NCBI GenBank assembly: GCA_963519305.1
Contig: CAUQMS010000007.1
Coordinates: 115,815 to 179,814 of the forward strand
DNA from: Ewingella sp963519305
Lineage (GTDB): Bacteria; Pseudomonadota; Gammaproteobacteria; Enterobacterales; Enterobacteriaceae
Reading direction: 5' to 3'
Length of the DNA: 64,000 bases
In this document: positions 33,051 to 41,798 of the stretch, one piece after another
How the letters are laid out: each line of letters begins with the position of its first letter
Numbering within the stretch: the stretch's first letter is position 1
The notes under the pieces: generated by a model
Databases searched by the model: none
What the model saw: only the letters and a program-made list of their open reading frames with translations
Told to the model about the DNA's origin: nothing
Position numbers and translations under genes: made by a program

Positions 33051-33752
33051 ATGCTTAAACAAATTAGCGCGATTGATGACAATGACTCACTGGAGCTCTC
33101 CATGGCGGCGGTTGCCGCTGCCATGTCTGATCCGTCGCGCATCAAAATGCTCTGCGCGTTGATGGATGGCCGCGCATGGACGGCGACGGAACTCAGTATT
33201 GTCGCTGACGTCGCCTCTTCCACCGCCAGTGCACATCTGGCCCGCCTGTTCAGTGAAAAACTGGTCACCTGTCTGTCGCAGGGCAGGCACCGCTATTACC
33301 GGCTTGCCGGGCATGATATTGCCGAACTAATTGAAATGATGATGGGCGTTTCATGGAAGCGGATCCCTGCCCCCCATACCCGCGCCCCGCAGCAGTTAAG
33401 AACCACCCGTACCTGTTACGACCATCTGGCCGGTGAAATCGCCGTCAGGATTTATGACGTGATGGTCAGCCGGGGCTGGTTTGAGGCTGACGGGAATTCA
33501 ATGACGCCTGAAGGCCGCAAACAGTTTCAGGCATCAGGCGCGGTGCTTGACACAAAAACACGCCGCAAGGCCTGCTGCGCCTGCCTCGACTGGAGCGAAA
33601 GACGCTTCCACCTCGGTGGCGATGCCGGTGCGACGTTCTTCACCCACTGTGAAAAAATGGGCTGGCTGACGCGAGTTCAGGGCTACCGGGAAGTGACGAT
33701 CACCCCCAGTGGTAAAGCGGCGTTGAGACGGTTATTTGATATTGAGGTGTGA
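33051..33752 (+). CDS. ArsR-family winged-helix regulator with C-terminal Cys-rich domain
   Basis: A 233-residue regulator. The N-terminal ArsR winged helix (about 15-95) reads VAAAMSDPSRIKMLCALMDG, ASSTASAHLARLFSEKLVTC and GRHRYYRLAG. The extra C-terminal domain (about 120-233) is unusual for ArsR and holds a Cys cluster (RRKACCACLDWSERRFHLGG, FFTHCEKMGW) that could bind metal or sense redox/ligand. It starts 2 bases after the ACT-gene stop. Regulator, ACT protein and ABM protein in one unit suggest sensing and conversion of one small molecule; the identity is not visible. Confidence 0.83.
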   Translation: MLKQISAIDDNDSLELSMAAVAAAMSDPSRIKMLCALMDGRAWTATELSIVADVASSTASAHLARLFSEKLVTCLSQGRHRYYRLAGHDIAELIEMMMGVSWKRIPAPHTRAPQQLRTTRTCYDHLAGEIAVRIYDVMVSRGWFEADGNSMTPEGRKQFQASGAVLDTKTRRKACCACLDWSERRFHLGGDAGATFFTHCEKMGWLTRVQGYREVTITPSGKAALRRLFDIEV

Positions 33753-33994
33753 TGTGGTTCCCTCCTGGCTCATCAACGCGGGCAAATGCGCTATCCCGAT
33801 CATGAATATGGCTCATGTTTAATGAAATTAAATCACTTTTCCTCAATCAATGACTCAGGCATAAATTGTACATTGTTATTAACCTTATAAAACATGAAGA
33901 CTGCTGAAAGAAAACCCGAAAATAAAACGGGTAAGCCCTGAAAAGCAAGCAATAACATCAGGTTTTATATCAGAAGTCAGGAAGTAAAATTACA

Positions 33995-34978
33995 ATGAAT
34001 AAAAACTTCACATTTACTATTAAGAGTCTTCGTTTCGACGAAAATTATAACCCCTCGGAAGATACGCGTATTACAACCAACTTTGCTAATTTAGCAAGAG
34101 GTGAGAAACGTGAGGATAACTTGCGCAACACCTTGGTGATGATTGACAATCGTTTTAATTCTCTGGCTCATTGGGATAACCCCAAGGCAGATCGCTATTC
34201 TGTTGAACTTGACATCATTACGGCTCAGCTTAATATCAATATTGAAGGTAAGACTGATTCCTTTCCGGTCATTGAAATATTGAAAACAAATGTTATTGAT
34301 AAGAAAACCAATGAACGTTTTGAAGGAATTTTAGGAAATAACTTTTCCTCTTATGTACGTGATTATGACTTTAGCGTTTTACTGCCAGCGCACAATAAGA
34401 CACGATCCGAATTTAGCCTTCCAGATAATTTTGGTGGATTGCATGGAAATATATTTAAACAATTCATCAACTCAGACATCTATAAAGACAATTTTAATAA
34501 AACCCCTGTTATCTGCCTGAGTGTCTCAAGTAAAAACATCTATTATCGCACCGGTAATGAACATCCTGTATTGGGCGTCGAATATCAGCAGGATGAACTT
34601 TCCCTGACTGATGAATATTTCGCAAAAATGGGATTGCGGGCTCGCTATTTTATGCCTAAAAATAGCGTTGCGCCTTTAGCATTTTATTTCACGGGTGACT
34701 TACTCAGTGATTACACTAATCTTGAGCTCATTAGTACTATCAGTACGATGGAGACTTTCCAAAAAATTTATCGACCTGAAATTTACAATGCGAATTCCGC
34801 AGCCGGAAAACAGTATCAACCAAGCTTGAATTTCCAGGATTATTCTCTAACCCGAATTGTTTATGATCGGGAAGAACGTAGTCAATTGGCTGTTGAACAG
34901 GGAAGGTTTACGGAAGAACACTTCATCAAACCCTACCAAACTGTTCTCGAACAATGGTCTGTTCATTCCGTTCTTTGA
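33995..34978 (+). CDS. mesX: MesX (DUF1852), accessory protein of MesD methionine synthase
   Basis: A 327-residue DUF1852 protein (FTIKSLRFDENYNPSEDTRI at the start, NTLVMIDNRFNSLAHWDNP, GGLHGNIFKQFINSD, and SLTRIVYDREERSQLAVEQG near the end). Members occur directly before core-type MetE proteins and are known as MesX, required for methionine synthesis by the folate-independent MesD. Cytoplasmic, no signal. DNA here is clearly AT-richer than the flanks, suggesting transfer. The ATG follows AGGAAGTAAAATTACA at a wide spacing. It is 28 bases before mesD. No convincing MetJ box or SAM riboswitch is visible in the 242 bases upstream. Confidence 0.85.
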   Translation: MNKNFTFTIKSLRFDENYNPSEDTRITTNFANLARGEKREDNLRNTLVMIDNRFNSLAHWDNPKADRYSVELDIITAQLNINIEGKTDSFPVIEILKTNVIDKKTNERFEGILGNNFSSYVRDYDFSVLLPAHNKTRSEFSLPDNFGGLHGNIFKQFINSDIYKDNFNKTPVICLSVSSKNIYYRTGNEHPVLGVEYQQDELSLTDEYFAKMGLRARYFMPKNSVAPLAFYFTGDLLSDYTNLELISTISTMETFQKIYRPEIYNANSAAGKQYQPSLNFQDYSLTRIVYDREERSQLAVEQGRFTEEHFIKPYQTVLEQWSVHSVL

Positions 34979-35006
34979 TCAACTAAAAAATATAAGGTCA
35001 CCTGTG

Positions 35007-36038
35007 ATGAAAAAATTATTACCGACTTCGACTGCGGGCAGTTTACCGAAGCCCTCCTGGCTTGCGCAACCTGAGACACTTTGGTCACCCTGGAAATTGC
35101 AAGATCAGGAATTAATTGACGGTAAGCAAGATGCTCTGCGTTTATGCCTGGAAGATCAACAACAAGCCGGTATTGATATTGTCAGTGATGGCGAGCAAAC
35201 GCGTCAGCATTTTGTGACCACGTTTATTGAGAATCTCAACGGCGTTGACTTCGAGAAACGTGAGATCGTTAAAATTCGTAATCGCTATGAAGCAAGTGTG
35301 CCAACAGTGGTTGGCCCTGTGAGTCGCCAAAAGTCCGTTTTTGTCGAAGATGCCCGGTTTTTACGCCAGCAAACCAAACAACCTATTAAATGGGCTCTGC
35401 CAGGGCCTATGACGATGATAGATACGCTCTATGATAATCACTACAAAAGTCGCGAAAAACTCGCCTGGGAATTTGCTAAAATTCTTAACGAAGAAGCGAA
35501 AGAATTAGAGGCTGTGGGTGTCGATATTATTCAATTTGATGAGCCAGCATTTAATGTGTTCTTTGATGAAGTGAATGATTGGGGAATTGCTACTTTAGAA
35601 AGAGCCATTGAAGGACTTAAATGTGAAACTGCGGTACACATTTGCTACGGCTATGGCATCAAAGCGAATACAGATTGGAAAAAAACGCTGGGAACAGAGT
35701 GGCGCCAATATGAAGAGATTTTTCCAAAACTGCAAAAATCTAATATCGATATCATTTCACTGGAATGTCAAAACTCTCATGTTCCTATAGAACTGCTGGA
35801 GCTCATTCGGGGTAAAAAGGTGATGGTGGGCGCCATTGACGTCGCAACCAATACCATTGAGACGCCAGAGGAGGTCGCCGCGACACTTCGAAAAGCATTG
35901 CAGTTTGTCGACGCCGACAAGCTCTATCCTTGCACCAACTGTGGCATGATTCCTTTACCTCGCGCAGTAGCCAGAGGCAAACTGGATGCGCTAAGTGCAG
36001 GTGCAGAAATTGTCAGAAAAGAACTCCTGGCTAAATAA
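35007..36038 (+). CDS. mesD: MesD, folate-independent core methionine synthase (MetE C-terminal-like)
   Basis: A 343-residue zinc methyltransferase equivalent to only the C-terminal catalytic half of MetE. Zinc ligands are visible: His211 and Cys213 (VHICYGYG), Glu253 (SLECQNSH) and Cys309/Cys312 (PCTNCGM). The substrate loops include STAGSLPKPSWL and SDGEQTRQHF, plus IQFDEPAFNVFFD. It lacks the folate-binding N-terminal half of MetE, and with mesX upstream it fits MesD, whose methyl donor is not methyl-tetrahydrofolate. ATG 35007 with AAGGTCACC upstream is taken; the open frame begins earlier inside mesX. Moderately AT-rich like mesX. Confidence 0.88.
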   Translation: MKKLLPTSTAGSLPKPSWLAQPETLWSPWKLQDQELIDGKQDALRLCLEDQQQAGIDIVSDGEQTRQHFVTTFIENLNGVDFEKREIVKIRNRYEASVPTVVGPVSRQKSVFVEDARFLRQQTKQPIKWALPGPMTMIDTLYDNHYKSREKLAWEFAKILNEEAKELEAVGVDIIQFDEPAFNVFFDEVNDWGIATLERAIEGLKCETAVHICYGYGIKANTDWKKTLGTEWRQYEEIFPKLQKSNIDIISLECQNSHVPIELLELIRGKKVMVGAIDVATNTIETPEEVAATLRKALQFVDADKLYPCTNCGMIPLPRAVARGKLDALSAGAEIVRKELLAK

Positions 36039-36202
36039 CCTCGCTAAACTTTTCCAATATGTGGTGGACGCCGTTTCACCACGTAAGCCTCATTTCCGGG
36101 CAACCTGTCAGTTACCCGGATTGGCTATAACCTCCGTGATGCAACGCTCTCCTGCAACACCCATTTGTTAATGTCCGCTTCTGGTACTGAAGTGAATAAG
36201 TA

Positions 36203-36535
36203 TTACCACGAGGTGCCATTGGAGCGGTTGATGTAAATGGCTCCTGAAGGTGGCGTAACCTTATTGGTACACAAAAACGACAGGTGAACCTCGCGCCCGT
36301 CGTTGCTTTCGCCGGTGATGTCATACTTGCCGCCGCAGAAATCGTAGATTTTCCGGAAGGTAACTTCCCGAGAGTGACGATCGATAGGCGCGATAAATGA
36401 CAGGGTGTAACTGGCTTCCCCGCTGACGCCGCTGGCGTTAAGCGGGCGATAGTCCGGCGAACCGACCGGTTTATCGATGCTTGAACACCCTGCCAGCAGG
36501 CTGACGGCCACGACCCAAACGCTGATGTATTTCAT
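36203..36535 (-). CDS. Hypothetical lipoprotein
   Basis: A 110-residue lipoprotein: short signal MKYISVWVVAVSLLAGC with lipobox LLAGC (Cys17). The mature part is beta-rich, with ASYTLSFIAPIDRHSREVTF and a Cys pair (YDFCGGKYDI, LSFLCTNK) likely to form a disulfide. Family not recognised; similar short lipoproteins are common in enterobacteria. It is monocistronic, between the mes genes and yqjH. Confidence 0.72.
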   Translation of the reverse strand: MKYISVWVVAVSLLAGCSSIDKPVGSPDYRPLNASGVSGEASYTLSFIAPIDRHSREVTFRKIYDFCGGKYDITGESNDGREVHLSFLCTNKVTPPSGAIYINRSNGTSW

Positions 36536-36614
36536 ACCGATCTCTTTAAATAAGGACTATTACAAGAGTATCGGCTGAAATGGCGTAAGCATGAATTTTT
36601 CGTCGCGATACCGG

Positions 36615-37430
36615 TTAAGGTTTGTTATGCCAGTAAGCCACCGAGCGTACAAAGGTCGGGTCCATACCCTGCGTCAACGTGAAGTAGTCATTCATGGCTT
36701 TCGCAAACTGCCCTTCGCCGGTCAGCCAGACGAAGTAATCGGCGTCAGGTAATTTCAGGCTTTTCAGCTTATGCATAACGGCAGCATCAGCCTGTTCGCG
36801 ACGTTGCCCGTCAGTAATGATCCACTCAACGTTGATCTCCGGGGCGAGATCCAGATATTCCACGCACTGTGCGCTGTGCACCCTGAGCACCAGCGTGATC
36901 TGTGGATTAGCTCCGCCATGACGCAGGTCAGCCAGACGACGTTTAACGGCCGGTAACCCAGTTTCGTCACACACGTAAAGTTGCCAGCCGTAGGTCAGAG
37001 GAACGACAAGCGATCCGCGCGGACCGCCGATGACCAGCGGGTCACCGGGCTGAGCGTTTTCAGCCCACTGGCTTGCTACGCCGCCGTCGTGCAGGTAAAA
37101 ATCGAGCGTCAGCTCCTGCGTTTGCGCATCAAAGTGCAGCGGCGTGTAGTCGCGGCTCTGCGGCCGCGGGCCGTCCGGCCAGACGATACCGTCATCGCTC
37201 ACCGTCGGAGGTGTCACTTCTTCGCCCGGCATGGCCGGGAAAAACAGTTTGGTATGGTCGTCAAAACCTTTCGAAGAGAAACCCTGAAGCTGTTCACCCT
37301 CCAGCACGACGCGCTTAAAACACCCTGCAATACTTTCAACCTGCTTGACGATAATGCGGCGAAATGCCAGTTCGTTTTTCACCCTGACTGGCGCACCGGA
37401 TGGCGTTTTTTCTGCCTGGTTGTGTCCCAT
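36615..37430 (-). CDS. yqjH: NADPH-dependent ferric-siderophore reductase YqjH (SIP family)
   Basis: A 271-residue cytoplasmic flavoprotein. The FAD domain (about 20-140) has the conserved GFSSKGFDDHTKLFFP, IVWPDGPRPQSRDYTPLHFD and FYLHDGGVASQWAENAQPGD, then GPRGSLVVP; the C-terminal SIP domain has YVCDETGLPAVKRRL and YFVWLTGEG. It is strongly similar to E. coli YqjH, which reduces iron in ferric-catecholate complexes after uptake. ATG 37430 is chosen for its GAGAG site; the frame is open further upstream. It is divergent from the TonB receptor with a Fur-like box between (37549), unlike E. coli where yqjH answers mainly to nickel/iron via YqjI. Confidence 0.9.
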   Translation of the reverse strand: MGHNQAEKTPSGAPVRVKNELAFRRIIVKQVESIAGCFKRVVLEGEQLQGFSSKGFDDHTKLFFPAMPGEEVTPPTVSDDGIVWPDGPRPQSRDYTPLHFDAQTQELTLDFYLHDGGVASQWAENAQPGDPLVIGGPRGSLVVPLTYGWQLYVCDETGLPAVKRRLADLRHGGANPQITLVLRVHSAQCVEYLDLAPEINVEWIITDGQRREQADAAVMHKLKSLKLPDADYFVWLTGEGQFAKAMNDYFTLTQGMDPTFVRSVAYWHNKP

Positions 37431-37548
37431 TATTTCTCTCTTCATTCGCTGATTTTCTGAACGCTCATTATCCCCTTGCCGGGTGCGTTGGTGATGCACC
37501 TTTTTGCAAAGATTACGTTAAGGATAACATTTTTGTTTGTCATTTTGT

Positions 37549-37563
37549 TGATAACGATTATCA
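37549..37563. promoter_or_regulatory. Fur box, yqjH / heme-type receptor
   Basis: TGATAACGATTATCA fits the 7-1-7 Fur inverted repeat (TGATAAT-N-ATTATCA) with one mismatch. It lies between the divergent yqjH and receptor genes and could repress both when iron is sufficient. Confidence 0.8.
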
Positions 37564-37763
37564 TCCTCAACAAGCCACAAATGAGACATCGTGAAAATAA
37601 ACTCATATTTTATAAGGATAAATGGCTTTCTCATGGTTGAGAACTTTTACAGATAAAAACATTTCTGATTCATTTTTTGTTCGAAAACCTTCTGTAAGGA
37701 TGACGGATAAAAAGGCAGCAAGTGATGAGCATATTTTAATAATTAGTGCGGAATAAAACTAAA

Positions 37764-40190
37764 ATGCTCAAACCTTTTAAAGCGCAGGGAATCGTTAAAA
37801 ACGTTATTTTTCTGGTGACAATCCTCAGTTCGACTTTACATGCCAACGCAGCGGAAAAAGTTCAAGACAATACCTCAACCGATGCCGGGCAAACCCGGAC
37901 GTCGGCCACAGTGAAAAAGAAACCAGTGGTTCGTTCGGCGCAGGATCTGGCGCAAAACGGTGAAGAGGTGATGACCGTTACCGCCGTCGCCGAAGACAAG
38001 AAACCAGGTTCGAAAACCACCATCACGGCCGCCGATATGCAGAAAAAAGGCGGCAATGATTTTGGCACCATCATGCGCTATGAACCGCTGATCAGCGCGA
38101 CCGGTTCCAGCGGTGGTTCGTCAGCGGGCAAAAGCGGTTTCGACCGCGCGGGTTATACCGGCTACAACATCCGTGGTCTGGAAAGTAACCGCGTCGGCAT
38201 CGACGTTGACGGTATTCCGCAGCCCAACGCCACCGGCCGCAGCTACGCCAGCCGCGCAGGGCTCGGCACATCTGGTATCGGGCGCGATTACATCGACCCG
38301 TACATGTACGGCCAGGTGGACATCGAATCCGGTGCGACGTCGGCGGAGCGCGCCAACACGTCGATTGGCGGCGCGGTCTCCTTCCTGCCTAAATCAGCGG
38401 ATGACTACCTCACCCCCGACAAAACTACCTACTTTGGCTATCAGTCAGATTACGACTCTTCCGACCGCAGCTGGCACAACGGCATTACGGCCGCGGCCGG
38501 TGATGAGACGCTGCGCGGCGTAGTCGCCATCAGCCGCCGTGACGGGCAGGAGACCAACAACAACAGCGGAACAATTGACGCCTACCCGGCCAACTGGCAT
38601 TCGACGGCGGTGATGACCTCCGGGATCTGGCAGCCCAACGACGCGCATAAATTTACCGGTACGGTCGATTATTACGAGAAGGTCAATCACACCCATTACG
38701 ACAGCTGGGACAATGCGGGCAACGCCATTTTAGGTACGGCCCAGCAGCAGAGTAATACCCGCCGCTGGGGGCTGAGCCTGAAAGACGAATGGACGCCGTT
38801 CAACGATTATGTCGATGCCGTGGTTTCCAAAGTCTATTACCAACAGGCGCAGGCGCATGATCTGACCCTGATGCCCGCCGATGCCACGACCATGGAGACG
38901 GTCTATTCCGACTATGACGTCGATACCTACGGCGGCGAAACCAGCTGGCTTAAAACGCTGGGGCGTCACACCCTCAGCGCCGGGCTGAACGCGCGCATTT
39001 CCCAAACCTCGCGCCCGTTCCGTCAGGAAGAGGGCGACACTACCAACAGTTCCATCATGAAGCCGGAATCCGACAGCCGCAGTTATGCGCTGGGCGGTTT
39101 TATGCAGGACAACATCAAGTTTGATCTCGACGGCCATGACTTCTCCGTCGTCCCGGCGGTGCGCCTGGCCTATCAAAAGACCAAGCCGCGTAACCTGTCA
39201 GAACTGACCACCGGCAGCGCCGTACTTGACGACACCGAAGTCAGCACGCTGTACAGCAAGCCGAATACCGACACCCAGGTGTTGCCGTCACTTAGCTTTA
39301 TGTATGACATTACGCCGAAGCTGATGACCTACCTGCAATACAAACGCGGCGCGCAGTTCCCGGACGCCAGCCAGCTGTATGGCTCATGGAATCTGGGTTC
39401 CTCTTATGCAGGCCGCCAGCAGTATGCACTGATTGGCAACACCGACCTGAAAACCGAAACCAGTAACAATTTCGAGTGGGGCATGAAGGGCGAAGCCACT
39501 GAAGGCGTGACGTTCAAAACCGCGATGTTCTACAACACCTACAAAAACTTTATCGCCAATACCCGTTATACCCGCTCGGCGAATCCGGCGATGTTTGGCA
39601 ATGTACCGTCAAATATCTATACGATTTATCAGGCCGAAAACCGCGATAAAGCCTATATCTACGGCGGCGAAGTCAGCACCAAACTCAACTATGGCAGCTG
39701 GTTTAACCGCGTAAATGGCCTGAGCACCACGCTGGTGCTGGGTTACAGCGAGGGGAAATCCAAGTCTGGTTATGACGGCGACAAATACGTCGATCTCGAC
39801 AGCGTTCCGCCAATGAAAGCCATCGCCGGTATGGCGTGGGATGATCCGTCAGGTCTGTACGGCACGGCGGTTACCGCCACCTTCGTCAAAGGCAAGAAAG
39901 CCACCGCCACCAACCGTCAGAGCTATACCAACAACGGCTCGGCGCTGACCGACTCTTCCACCGACTATATGCGCGTGCCGGGTTACGGCATGGTGGATTT
40001 GACCGCCTACTGGCAGGCAGCAAAACACGTCAGGCTCAACGGCGGGGTATATAACCTGACTGACCGTAAATACTGGGATTACCTGAGCAGCCGTCAGCTG
40101 ACCGATAACACCAAACAGGATGCCTACAACCAGGCGCTGGCCGTGATGCCGGGGCGTAATTTTCAGCTGGGTGTGAATGTCGATTTCTAA
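37764..40190 (+). CDS. TonB-dependent receptor of the hemoglobin/heme (HasR-like) family
   Basis: An 808-residue outer-membrane receptor. A signal ends near LHANAAEK; the TonB-box-like EVMTVTAV (about 70) and the plug domain follow (KKGGNDFGTIMRYEPLISA, GYTGYNIRGLESNRVGIDVD, SGATSAERANTSIGGAVSF), then a 22-strand barrel with the family block YKRGAQFPDASQLYGSWNL and a C-terminal NFQLGVNVDF ending in Phe. It looks like the TIGR01786 hemoglobin/transferrin/heme receptor type rather than a catecholate receptor, and has no N-terminal signalling domain. A Fur box lies about 200 bases upstream. ATG 37764 is preferred over GTG 37746, though neither has a strong ribosome site. Substrate is inferred only. 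Confidence 0.85.
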   Translation: MLKPFKAQGIVKNVIFLVTILSSTLHANAAEKVQDNTSTDAGQTRTSATVKKKPVVRSAQDLAQNGEEVMTVTAVAEDKKPGSKTTITAADMQKKGGNDFGTIMRYEPLISATGSSGGSSAGKSGFDRAGYTGYNIRGLESNRVGIDVDGIPQPNATGRSYASRAGLGTSGIGRDYIDPYMYGQVDIESGATSAERANTSIGGAVSFLPKSADDYLTPDKTTYFGYQSDYDSSDRSWHNGITAAAGDETLRGVVAISRRDGQETNNNSGTIDAYPANWHSTAVMTSGIWQPNDAHKFTGTVDYYEKVNHTHYDSWDNAGNAILGTAQQQSNTRRWGLSLKDEWTPFNDYVDAVVSKVYYQQAQAHDLTLMPADATTMETVYSDYDVDTYGGETSWLKTLGRHTLSAGLNARISQTSRPFRQEEGDTTNSSIMKPESDSRSYALGGFMQDNIKFDLDGHDFSVVPAVRLAYQKTKPRNLSELTTGSAVLDDTEVSTLYSKPNTDTQVLPSLSFMYDITPKLMTYLQYKRGAQFPDASQLYGSWNLGSSYAGRQQYALIGNTDLKTETSNNFEWGMKGEATEGVTFKTAMFYNTYKNFIANTRYTRSANPAMFGNVPSNIYTIYQAENRDKAYIYGGEVSTKLNYGSWFNRVNGLSTTLVLGYSEGKSKSGYDGDKYVDLDSVPPMKAIAGMAWDDPSGLYGTAVTATFVKGKKATATNRQSYTNNGSALTDSSTDYMRVPGYGMVDLTAYWQAAKHVRLNGGVYNLTDRKYWDYLSSRQLTDNTKQDAYNQALAVMPGRNFQLGVNVDF

Positions 40191-40304
40191 ACCGAAAGGC
40201 TAACTGAACGCGAAACTGAAATAGCGAAACTGAAATAAAGAATACGATGGCGTCATGCAGTTTGGGTGACGCCATTTTTTAGCCGCAGCGATTAACAATA
40301 ACAA

Positions 40305-41021
40305 CTAGCAATAAAGAAAGGTAATGACGTCCTGCTGGCTCAGGCGGTAGACACCCTCAAAGCGCATACCGGTACGAAGTTCAGCGTTAAGCTCAGTCGT
40401 TAATTCCAGCGTGAAGCGGCACTGCCGTTCATCGAGTGCCACCAGCTGCGCATCCAGAAAACCAAACAGCCTGCCCACTTGCGGGTAGAGCATCTTAAAA
40501 AGACTCTCTTTGGCCGAGAAGGTCAACGTCAGCAATGCCGAAAGAGAGATTCGCGGGTGACGGCGCAGCAGCTCATATTCACCGCCGTTAACGATCATCG
40601 GCATGAACTCCAGCGCCTGTTGCCCGTCCATCAATGTTTCAACATCAATGCCCACCCCGCAGGTAAGCGGCGAAGCACCGTAAACCTGCGCAGCGCAAAG
40701 TGCGGTATTAGCGTTATGGCTGAGTGAGCCGCGGACGTTGTCCGGCCAGCGCGGCGCACGGTCGTCACCGATGCCGACAGTAAACTGTGGATGACCAAGA
40801 GAGGGTAAAATTACCGACGCCAGATAGCGCCCGGCAAGAAATTCCGCGCGCCGTTTGGGTACGGCCCGCGTTAAGGAGGAAGGGAAAACTACGCCCAGCT
40901 CAGCAAACAGCCCGTCATGGTAGGCGTCTACCGAAAAGTGACAGCGTGCGATCTTCCCAGAAAATTGCGTCGCCTGCGGCAGATTCAGCCAGCCGACGGC
41001 GGTGATAAAGTGATGTGGCAT
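40305..41021 (-). CDS. entD: Phosphopantetheinyl transferase EntD
   Basis: A 238-residue Sfp/EntD-type transferase with the conserved blocks GSLSHN, CGVGIDVE (Mg-binding Asp and Glu) and TFSAKESLFKMLYP. It adds the 4'-phosphopantetheine arm to EntB (ArCP) and EntF (PCP), switching on enterobactin assembly. Here it directly follows entA (18-base gap) as the last gene of the entCEBA operon; in E. coli entD is beside fepA. The start has no strong ribosome site, consistent with coupling to entA. Confidence 0.93.
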   Translation of the reverse strand: MPHHFITAVGWLNLPQATQFSGKIARCHFSVDAYHDGLFAELGVVFPSSLTRAVPKRRAEFLAGRYLASVILPSLGHPQFTVGIGDDRAPRWPDNVRGSLSHNANTALCAAQVYGASPLTCGVGIDVETLMDGQQALEFMPMIVNGGEYELLRRHPRISLSALLTLTFSAKESLFKMLYPQVGRLFGFLDAQLVALDERQCRFTLELTTELNAELRTGMRFEGVYRLSQQDVITFLYC

Positions 41022-41039
41022 CCCGGCCTCTTTTTTTAC

Positions 41040-41798
41040 TTAAGCCCCCAGCGTTGCGCCGCCATCTATCACAATATCCTGCATCGTGATGTGCGTGGCG
41101 CTGTCAGATGCCAGAAACAGCACCGCTTCGGCCACTTCCTGCGGCAGTGCAATTTTACCGAGCGGAATACCGAGCTTAAATTGGTCGGGGAATCCGGCGA
41201 TGGTGCGCTGTTCGGCGTCCGGCGTTTGCCACATGGCCTGCTGCATTGGCGTGTTGGTAGAACCCGGCGACACCAGATTACAGCGCACACCGAACGGAGC
41301 CATCTCTAACCCGACGGTCAGACACAAACTGCGCAGCGCCGCTTTCGATGCGCAATACGCCGACATACCGACACGCGGCACATGGGCAGCATTCGAGGCG
41401 ATGCTGACGATCGCACCGCGTTGCTGGCGGCGGAACACCGGCAGCGTATGGCGGAACAGGTTGAACGCACCGCCCGCATTGACCGCCAGACAGCGGTGCC
41501 AGTCGTCGTCGCTTATCTCATCCGTCGCACCCATGCGCAAAATACCCGCGCCATTGACCAGCACATCCAGCACCGGTTGTTCGGCCAGCAGACGCTGGCA
41601 AACTGCGGCCACTGCCTGACTGTCGGTGATATCCATCACTTCGGTGCGAAACGGGTAGTCATCGCCGCCGAATGTTTTATCAAAACCGGTCACCGTCGCG
41701 CCCGCTTTCTGAAACGCCAGCGCGGTGTGCAGGCCAATCCCCTGCCCGGCACCGGTGACCCAGACCTGTTTACCGCTGAAATCCCATACCGTGCTCAT
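41040..41798 (-). CDS. entA: 2,3-dihydro-2,3-dihydroxybenzoate dehydrogenase EntA
   Basis: A 252-residue short-chain dehydrogenase: VWVTGAGQGIGLHTALAF for NAD+ binding, LDVLVNGAGILRMGA, and the catalytic Tyr-xxx-Lys in GMSAYCASKAAL, ending with DIVIDGGATLGA like E. coli EntA. It oxidises 2,3-dihydro-2,3-dihydroxybenzoate to 2,3-dihydroxybenzoate. The ATG at 41796-41798 overlaps the entB stop (ATGA). Confidence 0.96.
   Translation of the reverse strand: MSTVWDFSGKQVWVTGAGQGIGLHTALAFQKAGATVTGFDKTFGGDDYPFRTEVMDITDSQAVAAVCQRLLAEQPVLDVLVNGAGILRMGATDEISDDDWHRCLAVNAGGAFNLFRHTLPVFRRQQRGAIVSIASNAAHVPRVGMSAYCASKAALRSLCLTVGLEMAPFGVRCNLVSPGSTNTPMQQAMWQTPDAEQRTIAGFPDQFKLGIPLGKIALPQEVAEAVLFLASDSATHITMQDIVIDGGATLGA

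Noticed and set aside
33753..33994. Possible MetJ box or SAM riboswitch before mesX
   Set aside because: AGAAGTC- and AAGACTGC-like strings are too far from AGACGTCT, and no SAM-aptamer core or long terminator stem is visible.
30986..36185. Short shared string CCAGAAGCGGACRTTA near 30990 and, inverted, near 36170
   Set aside because: Two short copies alone do not establish a repeat family or an attachment-site pair; both lie in non-coding DNA but have no flanking element structure.
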